A DNA stretch of 12,331 bases from Paracoccaceae bacterium (GTDB lineage Bacteria; Pseudomonadota; Alphaproteobacteria; Rhodobacterales; Rhodobacteraceae): the NCBI GenBank assembly GCA_902525995.1, contig CABZJG010000032.1, positions 1 to 12,331 of the forward strand, given 5' to 3'. A program made the position numbers and the translations under genes. The stretch's first letter is position 1; each line of letters opens with the position of its first letter. This document shows positions 6,892 through 12,331 of this stretch, one piece after another. A model generated the notes under the pieces. It saw nothing but the letters and a program-made list of their open reading frames with translations. It ran no database searches and had not been told where the DNA came from.

Positions 6892-8282
6892 ATCGCAAGC
6901 CTACCTTTCCACTTTGAAACTTGGGCGCGCACCTGCTCTGGTGCGGTGCCACCGAAAGATACCCGCGATGAAACCGAGTTTTCAACACCAAGTACCGAAA
7001 ATACATCTTCGGTTATTGCGCTGTGAACCGATTGCATATCTGCAATGCTAAGCTCTGGCAGATCACAGCCGCGTTTTTCAGCCAAAGCCACCAATGCGCC
7101 GGTCACATGATGGGCATCGCGAAACGGCATATTCAAGGTTCGCACCAACCAATCTGCAAGGTCGGTGGCGGTGGAAAACCCAGATCCGGCGGCGGCGGCC
7201 AAAGCCTCTTGATTGGCCTGCATATCGCGCACCATGCCGTCCATTGCAGCAAGGGCCAAAATCAAATGGTCGGCCGCATCGAAGACCTGTTCTTTGTCCT
7301 CTTGCATGTCCTTGGAATAGGCAAGCGGCAAGCCTTTAATCACCATCATCAACGCAACATGGGCACCAAAAATCCGCCCGACTTTGGCGCGAATTAGCTC
7401 TGCTGCATCGGGGTTTTTCTTTTGTGGCATGATCGAGGACCCTGTCGAAAACCTGTCCGACAAAGACACAAAACGAAATTGCGCCGAGGACCAAATGACC
7501 AGTTCTTCTGCAAACCGACTCAGATGCATCGCACAAATGGATGCCACACTTAGAAATTCCAGCGCAAAATCGCGGTCGCTAACCGCATCCAGTGAGTTGG
7601 CGGCGGGCCGGTCAAAACCAAGCGCCTTTGCAGTATGCTCTCGGTCAATTGGAAACGACGTTCCTGCAAGCGCGGCCGCCCCGAGCGGGCATTCATTCAT
7701 CCGCGCACGCGCATCGCGAACCCGCCAAAGATCGCGGGCAAACATTTCAACATAGGCCATCATGTGATGCCCCCAAGTGACAGGCTGTGCTGTTTGCAGG
7801 TGGGTAAACCCGGGCATCACCCAGTCTGCGCCAGCTTCGGCTTGGCTCAATAGCGCCGAAATCAGGGAGGCAAGCGCCTGATCAGCCGAATCGAGTTGAT
7901 CGCGCACCCACAGCCGGAAATCAGTGGCCACCTGATCATTGCGCGAGCGCGCTGTATGGAGCCGCCCTGCCGGGTCTCCTATAATTTCTTTCAACCGTGC
8001 CTCGACATTCATGTGAATATCTTCCAGCGCCGTGGAAAACTGAAATTCACCACCTTGGATTTCTGACAAGACCGTGAGCAGGCCTTTCCTTATTGCTTCG
8101 GCATCGCTATCTGAGATGATACCCTGTGCTGCAAGCATTGCGGCGTGGGCCTGCGATCCGGCAATATCTTGTGCCGCCAATCGCTGGTCAAATCCAATGG
8201 ACGCATTAATTGCTTCCATAATGGCATCCGGACCAGCGGCGAAACGGCCACCCCACATCTGGTTCGAGGACTTGTTTGACAT
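6888..8282 (-). CDS. argH: Argininosuccinate lyase
   Basis: The 464-residue enzyme splits argininosuccinate into arginine and fumarate, the last step of arginine synthesis, as a cytoplasmic homotetramer. It belongs to the fumarase/aspartase superfamily: SRND at 113-116, catalytic-region T160-H161 in GFTHLQTAQP, and the superfamily signature GSSIMPQKKN at 281-290, carrying the mobile-loop serines. Length is standard. An open frame extends 15 codons further up, but I chose ATG 8282 because AAAGG lies 7 nt upstream and the sequence after it (MSNKSSNQMWGGRF) matches the usual ArgH N-terminus. It is co-translated with the small lipoprotein and divergent from the thioredoxin gene across 22 bp. Confidence 0.97.
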   Translation of the reverse strand: MSNKSSNQMWGGRFAAGPDAIMEAINASIGFDQRLAAQDIAGSQAHAAMLAAQGIISDSDAEAIRKGLLTVLSEIQGGEFQFSTALEDIHMNVEARLKEIIGDPAGRLHTARSRNDQVATDFRLWVRDQLDSADQALASLISALLSQAEAGADWVMPGFTHLQTAQPVTWGHHMMAYVEMFARDLWRVRDARARMNECPLGAAALAGTSFPIDREHTAKALGFDRPAANSLDAVSDRDFALEFLSVASICAMHLSRFAEELVIWSSAQFRFVSLSDRFSTGSSIMPQKKNPDAAELIRAKVGRIFGAHVALMMVIKGLPLAYSKDMQEDKEQVFDAADHLILALAAMDGMVRDMQANQEALAAAAGSGFSTATDLADWLVRTLNMPFRDAHHVTGALVALAEKRGCDLPELSIADMQSVHSAITEDVFSVLGVENSVSSRVSFGGTAPEQVRAQVSKWKGRLAI

Positions 8283-8304
8283 ATTGGTGCCTTTCGGAGG
8301 ACGC
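8283..8304. promoter_or_regulatory. 22-bp divergent gap carrying two back-to-back ribosome-binding sites
   Basis: The gap holds the argH Shine-Dalgarno AAAGG (minus, 8294-8290) directly beside the thioredoxin Shine-Dalgarno GGAGG (plus, 8296-8300). There is no room for promoters, so both must lie inside the opposite coding region and the two mRNAs must overlap at their 5' ends. Confidence 0.65.
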
Positions 8305-8871
8305 ATGCGCGCTATTGCTTTGATCATTCTTTATACTGCTCTGATTGCAGGTGCAAATGGCACTTGGGCAGAAAACACGAACATTTCTATGCTAAATCAG
8401 CTGCGCCAGGGCGACATGCAAAAGCTGGTGCTTCATCCTGTACCCAAACGGGTTTCTGATATTCAGTTTATGACCGCGAGTGGCGCGAAGAAATCGCTGG
8501 ATGATTACAAAGGCCGCTTTGTTCTGGTTAATTTTTGGGCCACTTGGTGCGCCCCCTGCCGCGCTGAAATGCCAAGCCTTTCCACACTTCAATCCACAAT
8601 CGGTGGCAGTGACTTTGAAGTTGTAACGATTGCCACAGGTCGAAATACGCCAGCTGCGATTGAAAAGTTTTTTAATGACAACGGAATAGGTAACTTACCA
8701 ACATACCGAGACCCAAAACAAAAGTTGGCACGCGACATGGCTGTGCTTGGACTGCCCGCGAGTATCCTGATTTCACCGGAGGGGCATGAAATTGGCCGCC
8801 TGCTTGGCGATGCCAACTGGTCAGATACTGCCGCGCTGAACCTTATGTCGGCTTGGGTTGAAAACAGGTAA
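8305..8871 (+). CDS. Exported TlpA-family thioredoxin-like protein disulfide reductase
   Basis: The 188-residue protein has a hydrophobic signal peptide or membrane anchor (residues 1 to about 22, ending GTWA) and a thioredoxin fold of the TlpA/ResA group. The active site is WCAPC (81-85, cysteines C82 and C85) after the NFWATWC strand-helix junction, and the cis-proline is P151 in GLPAS. Proteins of this group reduce periplasmic disulfides, often for cytochrome c maturation or copper-site assembly; the client here is unknown. I chose the ATG at 8305, with GGAGG 4 nt upstream; a longer frame from 8074 would run through argH and lacks support. A TlpA gene divergent from argH is a recurrent arrangement in related alphaproteobacteria (from memory). 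Confidence 0.92.
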   Translation: MRAIALIILYTALIAGANGTWAENTNISMLNQLRQGDMQKLVLHPVPKRVSDIQFMTASGAKKSLDDYKGRFVLVNFWATWCAPCRAEMPSLSTLQSTIGGSDFEVVTIATGRNTPAAIEKFFNDNGIGNLPTYRDPKQKLARDMAVLGLPASILISPEGHEIGRLLGDANWSDTAALNLMSAWVENR

Positions 8872-8877
8872 ACCAAC

Positions 8878-8910
8878 AGGCCGCATTTCCACCTCTTTTG
8901 TGCTCGGCCT
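8878..8910. terminator. Inverted repeat between convergent genes, possible transcript end
   Basis: AGGCCG (8878-8883) pairs with CGGCCT (8905-8910) around a 21-nt loop in the 37-bp gap between the thioredoxin and LpxR stop codons. It has a GC-rich stem but no T-tract in either direction, so it is only a possible bidirectional terminator. Confidence 0.3.
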
Positions 8911-9850
8911 AAAACTTCAAAATCAGCCGTACTGATCCCAGTATTTGAGCCTCGGGTTGACCGTGAAATTCTTTGCTTAGCCAAGTTAGCCCAGCGAAGC
9001 CCTGCCTATTTTTCCGCGCCCAATGCAAACCAGTACGAAACCGCAATCGTTGATTGTACATTGGCGCACTTGTATCATCAAAAAACGCACTTTTTGCAAC
9101 ATGACCGACATCGCCGCCGACAGAAAACCCCATTTGATTTACCTTGCCCGGGATCACACAGTATCGCTGCCCAGTGACGGGATCGCGTATAAATAATGAC
9201 CCTGAAAACCCACTGCCAAAGTGAATATCCGCACCCACCCGCGCGAGCATTTCGGCCGTTGCATAACCTTCAACGAAAGGCCTAATGCCCAAACGATCCC
9301 CATTCGGGACAGTTTCGCCAATTTCAACTATCGGGCCAATTAGAACTTGATTGCCGATCTGCCTAGACAGAACCGACTCAGATGGTATGTGCTCATCAAC
9401 CGCTTCGTGAAGCGCTTTTTGAAAATCACCCAACCCTGTTTGCTTGCCCAAAACAGACGCCCCAATCCCGGTGCTATACTCTAGCCCATTGTGTTGAAAG
9501 TGACTGTGCATCCCGAGAGCTAAGTGACCGGCAAACGGCCTATCGATACCATTATTTCCACTTAGATTTGAAGGCGCAATTACTTCGCCCAGAATTTGGA
9601 TTTCCACCAGTTCCGAAAACTCTTCAGGCAATTCGCCTTTCCAATCTGCACGCCAAATACGGCTTGAAGCAACAGACCCGGTGCGCCATCGGTCTCCACC
9701 ATCCCCGAGTAAATCGTTTGTGATCAAATTGCCATATCCGATATAGTACTTTTTCGGTTTGCGCTCAGAAAAGTCTTGAGCGGCCAAAGTCACAGCGGAA
9801 AAAATTAAAAGAATTGACAGCCTTACGGCAGAACTTAAAAATAGTCTCAT
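8909..9850 (-). CDS. LpxR-family outer-membrane lipid A 3'-O-deacylase
   Basis: The 313-residue protein has a signal peptide (residues 1 to about 24, LIFSAVTLAA) and ends in phenylalanine, as expected for an outer-membrane beta barrel. LpxR removes the 3'-acyloxyacyl chain of lipid A from the outer leaflet. Family landmarks seen: the early ND pair (N45, D46) followed by GDRWRTGS (52-59), which matches the ND...DR.yT.G region of LpxR; DRPFAGHLALG (103-113); and GASVLGKQTGLGDFQKALHE (130-149) with H148 in the position of the catalytic histidine. It also has NQ at 167-168 and a RPFVEGYATAEMLARVG strand pair near 190-206. The family was long listed as DUF2219. Whether it deacylates this organism's lipid A is inferred. 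It is convergent with the thioredoxin gene and has its own promoter upstream. Confidence 0.85.
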   Translation of the reverse strand: MRLFLSSAVRLSILLIFSAVTLAAQDFSERKPKKYYIGYGNLITNDLLGDGGDRWRTGSVASSRIWRADWKGELPEEFSELVEIQILGEVIAPSNLSGNNGIDRPFAGHLALGMHSHFQHNGLEYSTGIGASVLGKQTGLGDFQKALHEAVDEHIPSESVLSRQIGNQVLIGPIVEIGETVPNGDRLGIRPFVEGYATAEMLARVGADIHFGSGFSGSLFIRDPVTGQRYCVIPGKVNQMGFSVGGDVGHVAKSAFFDDTSAPMYNQRLRFRTGLHWARKNRQGFAGLTWLSKEFHGQPEAQILGSVRLILKF

Positions 9851-9876
9851 AATAAATTTTGCCTTATTAGGAGTAA

Positions 9877-9905
9877 ATTAAAACCAAATCAACGAAATAA
9901 GTAAA
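9877..9905 (-). promoter_or_regulatory. Predicted sigma-70-type promoter for the LpxR-family gene
   Basis: On the minus strand TTTACT (9905-9900) and TTTAAT (9882-9877) are separated by 17 bp, matching the consensus at 4/6 and 5/6. Transcription would start close to 9870, about 20 nt before the ATG at 9850. The surrounding DNA is AT-rich, which raises the chance of a false match. Confidence 0.4.
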
Positions 9906-9985
9906 AAAACTGCCAGCCATCATAGTGGCATCAAACTAACCTTTTAAATCGGTTCACAAAAAAAGATCCGAAAAGGTCGATAATT

Positions 9986-10168
9986 ATGATCACTCAATGT
10001 TATTGCCTGCATGGAATGTCAACGATGGATACCATTCCTGCTCTAATTAAATATTGGTTATTGCAAATCGACCGCTTAAATGGATATGAAAGTTCTGTTC
10101 TTTTGAACAAAGAAACTCTCAACTTTTTACTTCGTCAAATTTGCGGAAAATGGGCCGTCGAGTGTTAA
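9986..10168 (+). CDS. Possible small hypothetical protein (60 aa)
   Basis: I do not recognise this 60-residue frame. It starts with ATG, has AAAAGG nine nt upstream (9971-9976), and is followed about 60 nt later by a terminator-like hairpin (10229-10249), so it could be a single-gene unit. The peptide contains five cysteines and tryptophans (C5, C7, W24, C53, W56, C60), and residues 15-51 look like an amphipathic helix-turn-helix pattern without a known motif. There is no signal peptide. An internal ATG at codon 11 could be the true start. Its DNA is AT-rich like the region around it. It may equally be a chance frame or a leader within the upstream region of the H-NS gene. Confidence 0.35.
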   Translation: MITQCYCLHGMSTMDTIPALIKYWLLQIDRLNGYESSVLLNKETLNFLLRQICGKWAVEC

Positions 10169-10347
10169 CAAATTGCAATAATTAATATTGTATTGATTTT
10201 TCAAATAAAAACATTTAATCTACTATTAGGCGAGTTAAAATTTCTCGCCATTTTAAGAAACTGAAAGAAGTTAAAGAAGGAAAAGTCACTAAAAATAATT
10301 TAAAGCTATAAATCATTGAACCCTGAATAATTCAATACAGTAACAAT
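10169..10347. other. Very AT-rich upstream region of the H-NS-family gene
   Basis: By hand count, 33 of 150 bases in 10171-10320 are G or C (about 22%), far below the flanking genes. It contains the hairpin at 10229-10249, a TATAAA at 10307-10312 without a clear -35, and, next to the start codon, the overlapping palindromes ATTGAA/TTCAAT (10315-10320, 10331-10336) and TGAATAATTCA (10324-10334). AT-rich DNA of this kind is the typical binding target of H-NS proteins, so autoregulation is a reasonable inference. Confidence 0.55.
10229..10249 (+). terminator. Hairpin GGCGAG-N9-CTCGCC followed by ATTTT
   Basis: A perfect 6-bp GC-rich stem stands out in the surrounding AT-rich DNA, with a 9-nt loop and a short T-run (10251-10254). 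It fits a weak intrinsic terminator for transcripts from the 60-codon frame upstream, or an attenuator in the leader of the H-NS-family gene. Confidence 0.5.
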
Positions 10348-10668
10348 ATGGATGCACCTATGAAACCCGACCTGAAAGAATACTCTCTAGAAGAGTTGAT
10401 GTCCTTAAAAAAGGATGTCGACGCTGCAATCAATTCATACAATGCGCGCGCGCTGGCACATGCCCGGCAAGAATTGGAAAAAACCGCCCAGTCTATGGGA
10501 TACAAACTTGATGAAATTATCGAAATTCGTAAGCCGCGTGCGAAAGTTGCACCAAAATATCGTAATTCAGATGTGCCCGAGCAAACTTGGACAGGACGCG
10601 GCCGTACACCCAAGTGGGTTGAATTTGCACTTGAGAGCGGAAAAACACTAGACGATCTCAAAATCTGA
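10348..10668 (+). CDS. H-NS/HvrA-family histone-like nucleoid-structuring protein
   Basis: The 106-residue protein has the two-part H-NS design. Residues 7-62 form a charged, helical oligomerisation region (KPDLKEYSLEELMSLKKDV onward). Residues 66-106 form the C-terminal DNA-binding domain, with YRNSDVPEQTWTGRGRTPKW (71-90). The GRGR core is the minor-groove reading loop that prefers AT-rich DNA. The closest known alphaproteobacterial relative is HvrA of Rhodobacter, a regulator of photosynthesis and nitrogen-fixation genes; here the target genes are unknown. Start choice is uncertain: neither ATG 10348 nor ATG 10360 has a good Shine-Dalgarno. The DNA-binding domain is complete, so the gene looks intact. 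A strong foldback lies directly after the stop. Confidence 0.92.
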   Translation: MDAPMKPDLKEYSLEELMSLKKDVDAAINSYNARALAHARQELEKTAQSMGYKLDEIIEIRKPRAKVAPKYRNSDVPEQTWTGRGRTPKWVEFALESGKTLDDLKI

Positions 10669-10669
10669 T

Positions 10670-10729
10670 TGTTCTGCGCTCTAAAGTGCAGCACCTGCTT
10701 CATAGCATCTGCACTGGGATGGCAGAACA
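10670..10729. repeat. Nested foldback just after the H-NS stop codon
   Basis: The outer stem TGTTCTGC (10670-10677) pairs with GCAGAACA (10722-10729). The inner stem AGTGCAG (10685-10691) pairs with CTGCACT (10709-10715). The inner loop is 17 nt and the internal loops are 7 and 6 nt. A competing small hairpin, CTGCGCT-CTAA-AGTGCAG, uses 10674-10691 with one G-T pair. There is no T-tract, so it is not a standard intrinsic terminator; it could protect the 3' end of the mRNA or be the 5' part of an RNA element. Confidence 0.55.
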
Positions 10730-10843
10730 TGAAAGCTCGGTGGTTAAATTTCCATGGGGCAATCAAATGACCGGGTCATATTGCGATTTCAAATGGGGTC
10801 AAAAGCGTTCAATTGAATGCGGCCCTAGTACCTGCTGTATCTG

Positions 10844-10940
10844 GCGCAATCGCATAATGGCCGTCAAGCTCTGGGGGCTGATTTTTATAGTGGTCATTTG
10901 GAACACTATAAACCGTGCGCCAGCCGATAAGCGATTGCGC
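10844..10940. repeat. Three-tier foldback of about 97 nt
   Basis: The outer arms are GCGCAATCGC (10844-10853) and GCGATTGCGC (10931-10940), perfectly complementary over 10 bp. The middle arms are GGCTG (10876-10880) and CAGCC (10921-10925). The inner arms are TTTATAGTG (10884-10892) and CACTATAAA (10904-10912), a perfect 9 bp with an 11-nt loop. All three nest in order, and the long bulge is on the left side. No target-site duplication is seen at the ends, so a mobile-element reading is not supported from this window alone. Confidence 0.6.
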
Positions 10941-11091
10941 ACTGACTAAACAGACATGCAGTTTTTGCAGTCCTTGATCACAGACCGGATTGCCAGCGTC
11001 TTGACTTTTTTATGTCACTTGACGCCAGCCGGTTATACCACCGTAATTTGAGGTTTCAGGCTAAACAAAGCCTAACTGTGACTGTTCTAGG

Positions 11092-11146
11092 CCCAAGCAA
11101 AATATGGATATTGACCCGTGGTCAAAACGCCATTTCTATGCTTGGG
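11092..11146. promoter_or_regulatory. 55-bp imperfect palindrome upstream of the dehydrogenase operon, with a TTGACC-CGT-GGTCAA core
   Basis: The core TTGACC (11111-11116), CGT, GGTCAA (11120-11125) is a 15-bp operator-like dyad. It is embedded in ATGG/CCAT (11104-11107, 11130-11133) and CCCAAGCA/TGCTTGGG (11092-11099, 11139-11146). The core resembles the size of GntR- or LacI-type sites and lies about 145 bp before the ATG at 11272, as expected for control of a catabolic operon. A structured leader RNA is the alternative. Confidence 0.45.
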
Positions 11147-11271
11147 TTAAAGACACCGCTGAAAACTTACACTGAAACCGCAAAATCAAAACTGATACAT
11201 TTTGGCGCCAGCGTTCAAGAAATACCTTTGGCTAGGCTGCACCGGACTTCGGCTACATAAAGAGGACAGAA

Positions 11272-12159
11272 ATGGAAGAAACGAAAAATATTGCCTTTCT
11301 CGGAACCGGTTTGATGGGCTTTCCCATGGCGCAAAATATATTGAAAAGCGGGTACAACGTAACGGTCTGGAACCGCAGCCCTGCTAAGGCCGATCCACTT
11401 CTTGATTTCGGAGCGAAAATTGCTGCAACCCCAACTGAGGCAACAGAAGGCACCGAGGTTATTTTCACGATGCTGTCCGATGGCGCGGCTGTGCAAGAAA
11501 TATTAGAGAGGGACAAACTAAAAGCCTCTCTGGCGGAAAATTCTATTTGGATAGACATGTCGAGCACAAAACCCGCAGATGCCCGCACGCAGGCTTTGAT
11601 CCTCAAACCACTGGGCGTTGAGTATCTTGATGCACCGGTCTCGGGGGGCACTGCGGGCGCCGAAAGCGCAAGCCTTGCGATCATGGTTGGGGGTCACGCC
11701 ACTGCCTTTGAGGCTGCAAGCCCTGTCCTATCCGCCATGGGGCGGCCGGTTCATGTTGGTCCTAGCGGAGCAGGGCAATTGGCAAAACTGGCCAATCAAG
11801 CGATCGTTGGCGTGACCATTGGCGCGGTGGCCGAGGCAATGCTCATGCTGGAAGCAGGCGGCGCCGATCCTGCATCAGTGCGCGATGCTCTGCGCGGGGG
11901 GTTCGCTGATGGGACGATTTTGCAGCAACATGGCGCCCGGATGACCGATAGGAACTTTACGCCAGGCGGACCTTCTAAATTACAACTCAAAGACCTCAAC
12001 AATGTACTTTCAGAGGCAAAGGACCTTGGCTTAACGCTGCCTGTCACAGAACACATCCGGGATCGGTTCAAGTATTTTGTCGATCAGATGCAGGGTGAAA
12101 ATCTAGATCACTCTGGTTTGTATCTTGAACTAAAAGCCCAAAATGAGTTGAGCGAATGA
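11272..12159 (+). CDS. NAD(P)-dependent beta-hydroxyacid dehydrogenase (LtnD/GarR-like)
   Basis: The 295-residue cytoplasmic enzyme belongs to the 3-hydroxyisobutyrate dehydrogenase superfamily. It has an N-terminal Rossmann domain with FLGTGLMGFPMA (9-20), a substrate-binding loop DAPVSGGTAGA (120-130), and the catalytic lysine K172 in GAGQLAKLANQ (167-176) followed by N175. The all-helical C-terminal domain contains KLQLKDLNNV (236-245). Relatives oxidise or reduce four-carbon or three-carbon hydroxy acids: L-threonate (LtnD), tartronate semialdehyde (GarR/GlxR) or 3-hydroxyisobutyrate. The overlap (ATGA) with a DenD-like gene makes a tetronate dehydrogenase the best guess. The start is supported by AGAGGA five nt upstream (11261-11266). 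Family is certain, substrate is inferred. Confidence 0.9.
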   Translation: MEETKNIAFLGTGLMGFPMAQNILKSGYNVTVWNRSPAKADPLLDFGAKIAATPTEATEGTEVIFTMLSDGAAVQEILERDKLKASLAENSIWIDMSSTKPADARTQALILKPLGVEYLDAPVSGGTAGAESASLAIMVGGHATAFEAASPVLSAMGRPVHVGPSGAGQLAKLANQAIVGVTIGAVAEAMLMLEAGGADPASVRDALRGGFADGTILQQHGARMTDRNFTPGGPSKLQLKDLNNVLSEAKDLGLTLPVTEHIRDRFKYFVDQMQGENLDHSGLYLELKAQNELSE

Positions 12160-12331
12160 CAAAGGTACTTATCTTGGGCGGCGGCGGTATGGTTGGCCAG
12201 AAACTAGCCGGTCAGCTAAAATCAGCCGGATTATCACAAGCGAAGATCAGCAATATTACAGCATTTGACCTAGGCTTTCCCTTGGACAGCATTGCCGGTG
12301 TCACGCAAGTTGCTGGTGATCTGGCCGACCG
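12156..12331 (+). CDS. NAD-dependent epimerase/dehydratase-type SDR, DenD-like (partial, runs off the window)
   Basis: Only the first 58 residues are present. They show an extended-SDR Rossmann start: beta-strand KVLILGGGGMVGQKLAGQL with the G-x-x-G-x-x-G nucleotide loop at residues 8-14, an acidic residue in AFDL at the end of strand 2, and VAGDLAD at the end of strand 3. This pattern matches D-erythronate dehydrogenase (DenD) and close relatives, which oxidise the 2-hydroxyl of D-erythronate with NAD. The ATG overlaps the upstream dehydrogenase stop codon as ATGA, so the two are co-translated. The assignment rests on a short fragment plus context. Confidence 0.7.
   Translation, partial: MTKVLILGGGGMVGQKLAGQLKSAGLSQAKISNITAFDLGFPLDSIAGVTQVAGDLAD

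Larger units (their letters stand above)
10669..11271. other. Gene-free stretch with dense inverted repeats
   Basis: No protein here is recognisable on either strand. Two plus-strand frames (10686-10949 and 11012-11260) have no good ribosome site and no family resemblance, and a minus-strand frame over about 11002-10810 lacks an ATG. Three long foldbacks (10670-10729, 10844-10940, 11092-11146) are listed separately. Smaller palindromes are ATGACC-G-GGTCAT (10767-10779), TTCAATTGAA (10808-10817) and AGGCT-N6-AGCCT (11058-11073). The right part must contain the promoter of the dehydrogenase operon; the only candidate I see, TTGACG (11019-11024) with CGTAAT 17 bp on, is weak. It may hold a structured RNA, regulator sites or remains of an element. 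Confidence 0.6.

Noticed and set aside
8074..8304. A longer N-terminus for the thioredoxin gene starting at 8074
   Set aside because: It would run antisense through argH, and the ATG at 8305 has a strong GGAGG site followed by a proper signal peptide.
9911..9930. TGCCA-N10-TGGCA dyad between the LpxR-family gene and the small frame
   Set aside because: Five-bp arms with a 10-nt centre are expected by chance; it lies just upstream of the predicted lpxR-like -35, so it is only noted.
10332..10766. 144-codon minus-strand frame
   Set aside because: It is antisense to the well-supported H-NS-family gene over most of its length.
10844..10940. Terminal inverted repeats of an insertion sequence or MITE
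   Set aside because: No target-site duplication at the arms and no transposase; only a genome-wide copy search could revive it.
10686..10949. 87-codon plus-strand frame
   Set aside because: No good ribosome site, no family resemblance, and it runs across both arms of two foldbacks; probably a chance frame.
10810..11002. Minus-strand open frame reading through the three-tier foldback
   Set aside because: No ATG, no ribosome site, and I do not recognise the translation.
11070..11152. Integron attC-like site suggested by GCCTAAC at 11070-11076
   Set aside because: No matching GTTRRRY partner with complementary core and L boxes, and no integrase or cassette genes nearby.
11012..11260. 82-codon plus-strand frame upstream of the dehydrogenase
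   Set aside because: No ribosome site and no recognisable motif; it spans the likely promoter/operator region.

Overview
The window reads as a chromosomal segment of an alphaproteobacterium, most likely of the Rhodobacterales/Roseobacter group. The reasons are the gene string zinc-ribbon membrane protein / ftsE / ftsX / plsC / PPOX flavoprotein, the argH - tiny lipoprotein - lysA neighbourhood, an HvrA-like H-NS protein, and an ltnD/denD-type dehydrogenase pair. Base composition is moderate rather than strongly GC-rich, which would suit a pelagic marine member of the group. That last point is inference; no species is claimed.

Layout. (1) 75-2995, minus strand: a tightly overlapping operon ftsE-ftsX-plsC-PPOX flavoprotein (ATGA, TAATG and 26-nt overlaps), with ftsE starting at TTG. 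(2) 3146-3961, plus: a divergent single-pass membrane protein with an MJ0042-type zinc ribbon. (3) 4042-8282, minus: argH, a 34-codon LptM-like lipoprotein overlapping argH by ATGA, an intergenic region with a candidate regulated promoter, a class I/II aminotransferase, and lysA. (4) 8305-8871, plus: a secreted TlpA-type thioredoxin, divergent from argH across only 22 bp. (5) 8909-9850, minus: an LpxR-family outer-membrane lipid A deacylase. (6) 9851-10668: an AT-rich stretch with a possible 60-codon gene, a terminator-like hairpin and an H-NS/HvrA-family regulator. (7) 10669-11271: about 600 bp with no recognisable gene but with three long nested foldback structures. (8) 11272 to the end, plus: a beta-hydroxyacid dehydrogenase (LtnD/GarR type) translationally coupled to a DenD-like SDR that runs off the edge, so probably the start of a four-carbon sugar-acid (tetronate) catabolic operon.

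How the genes fit together. Most of the window is core metabolism and envelope biology: arginine and lysine end steps, cell-division ABC transporter FtsEX, phospholipid acylation, LPS-related functions (LptM-like lipoprotein, LpxR) and periplasmic thiol chemistry. The part least explained by known genes is 9851-11271. It combines very AT-rich DNA, a nucleoid-silencer gene and dense inverted repeats just upstream of a catabolic operon. No clear new multi-gene system is visible; the foldback-rich intergenic region and the probable operator/promoter upstream of the aminotransferase are the best candidates for undescribed biology.
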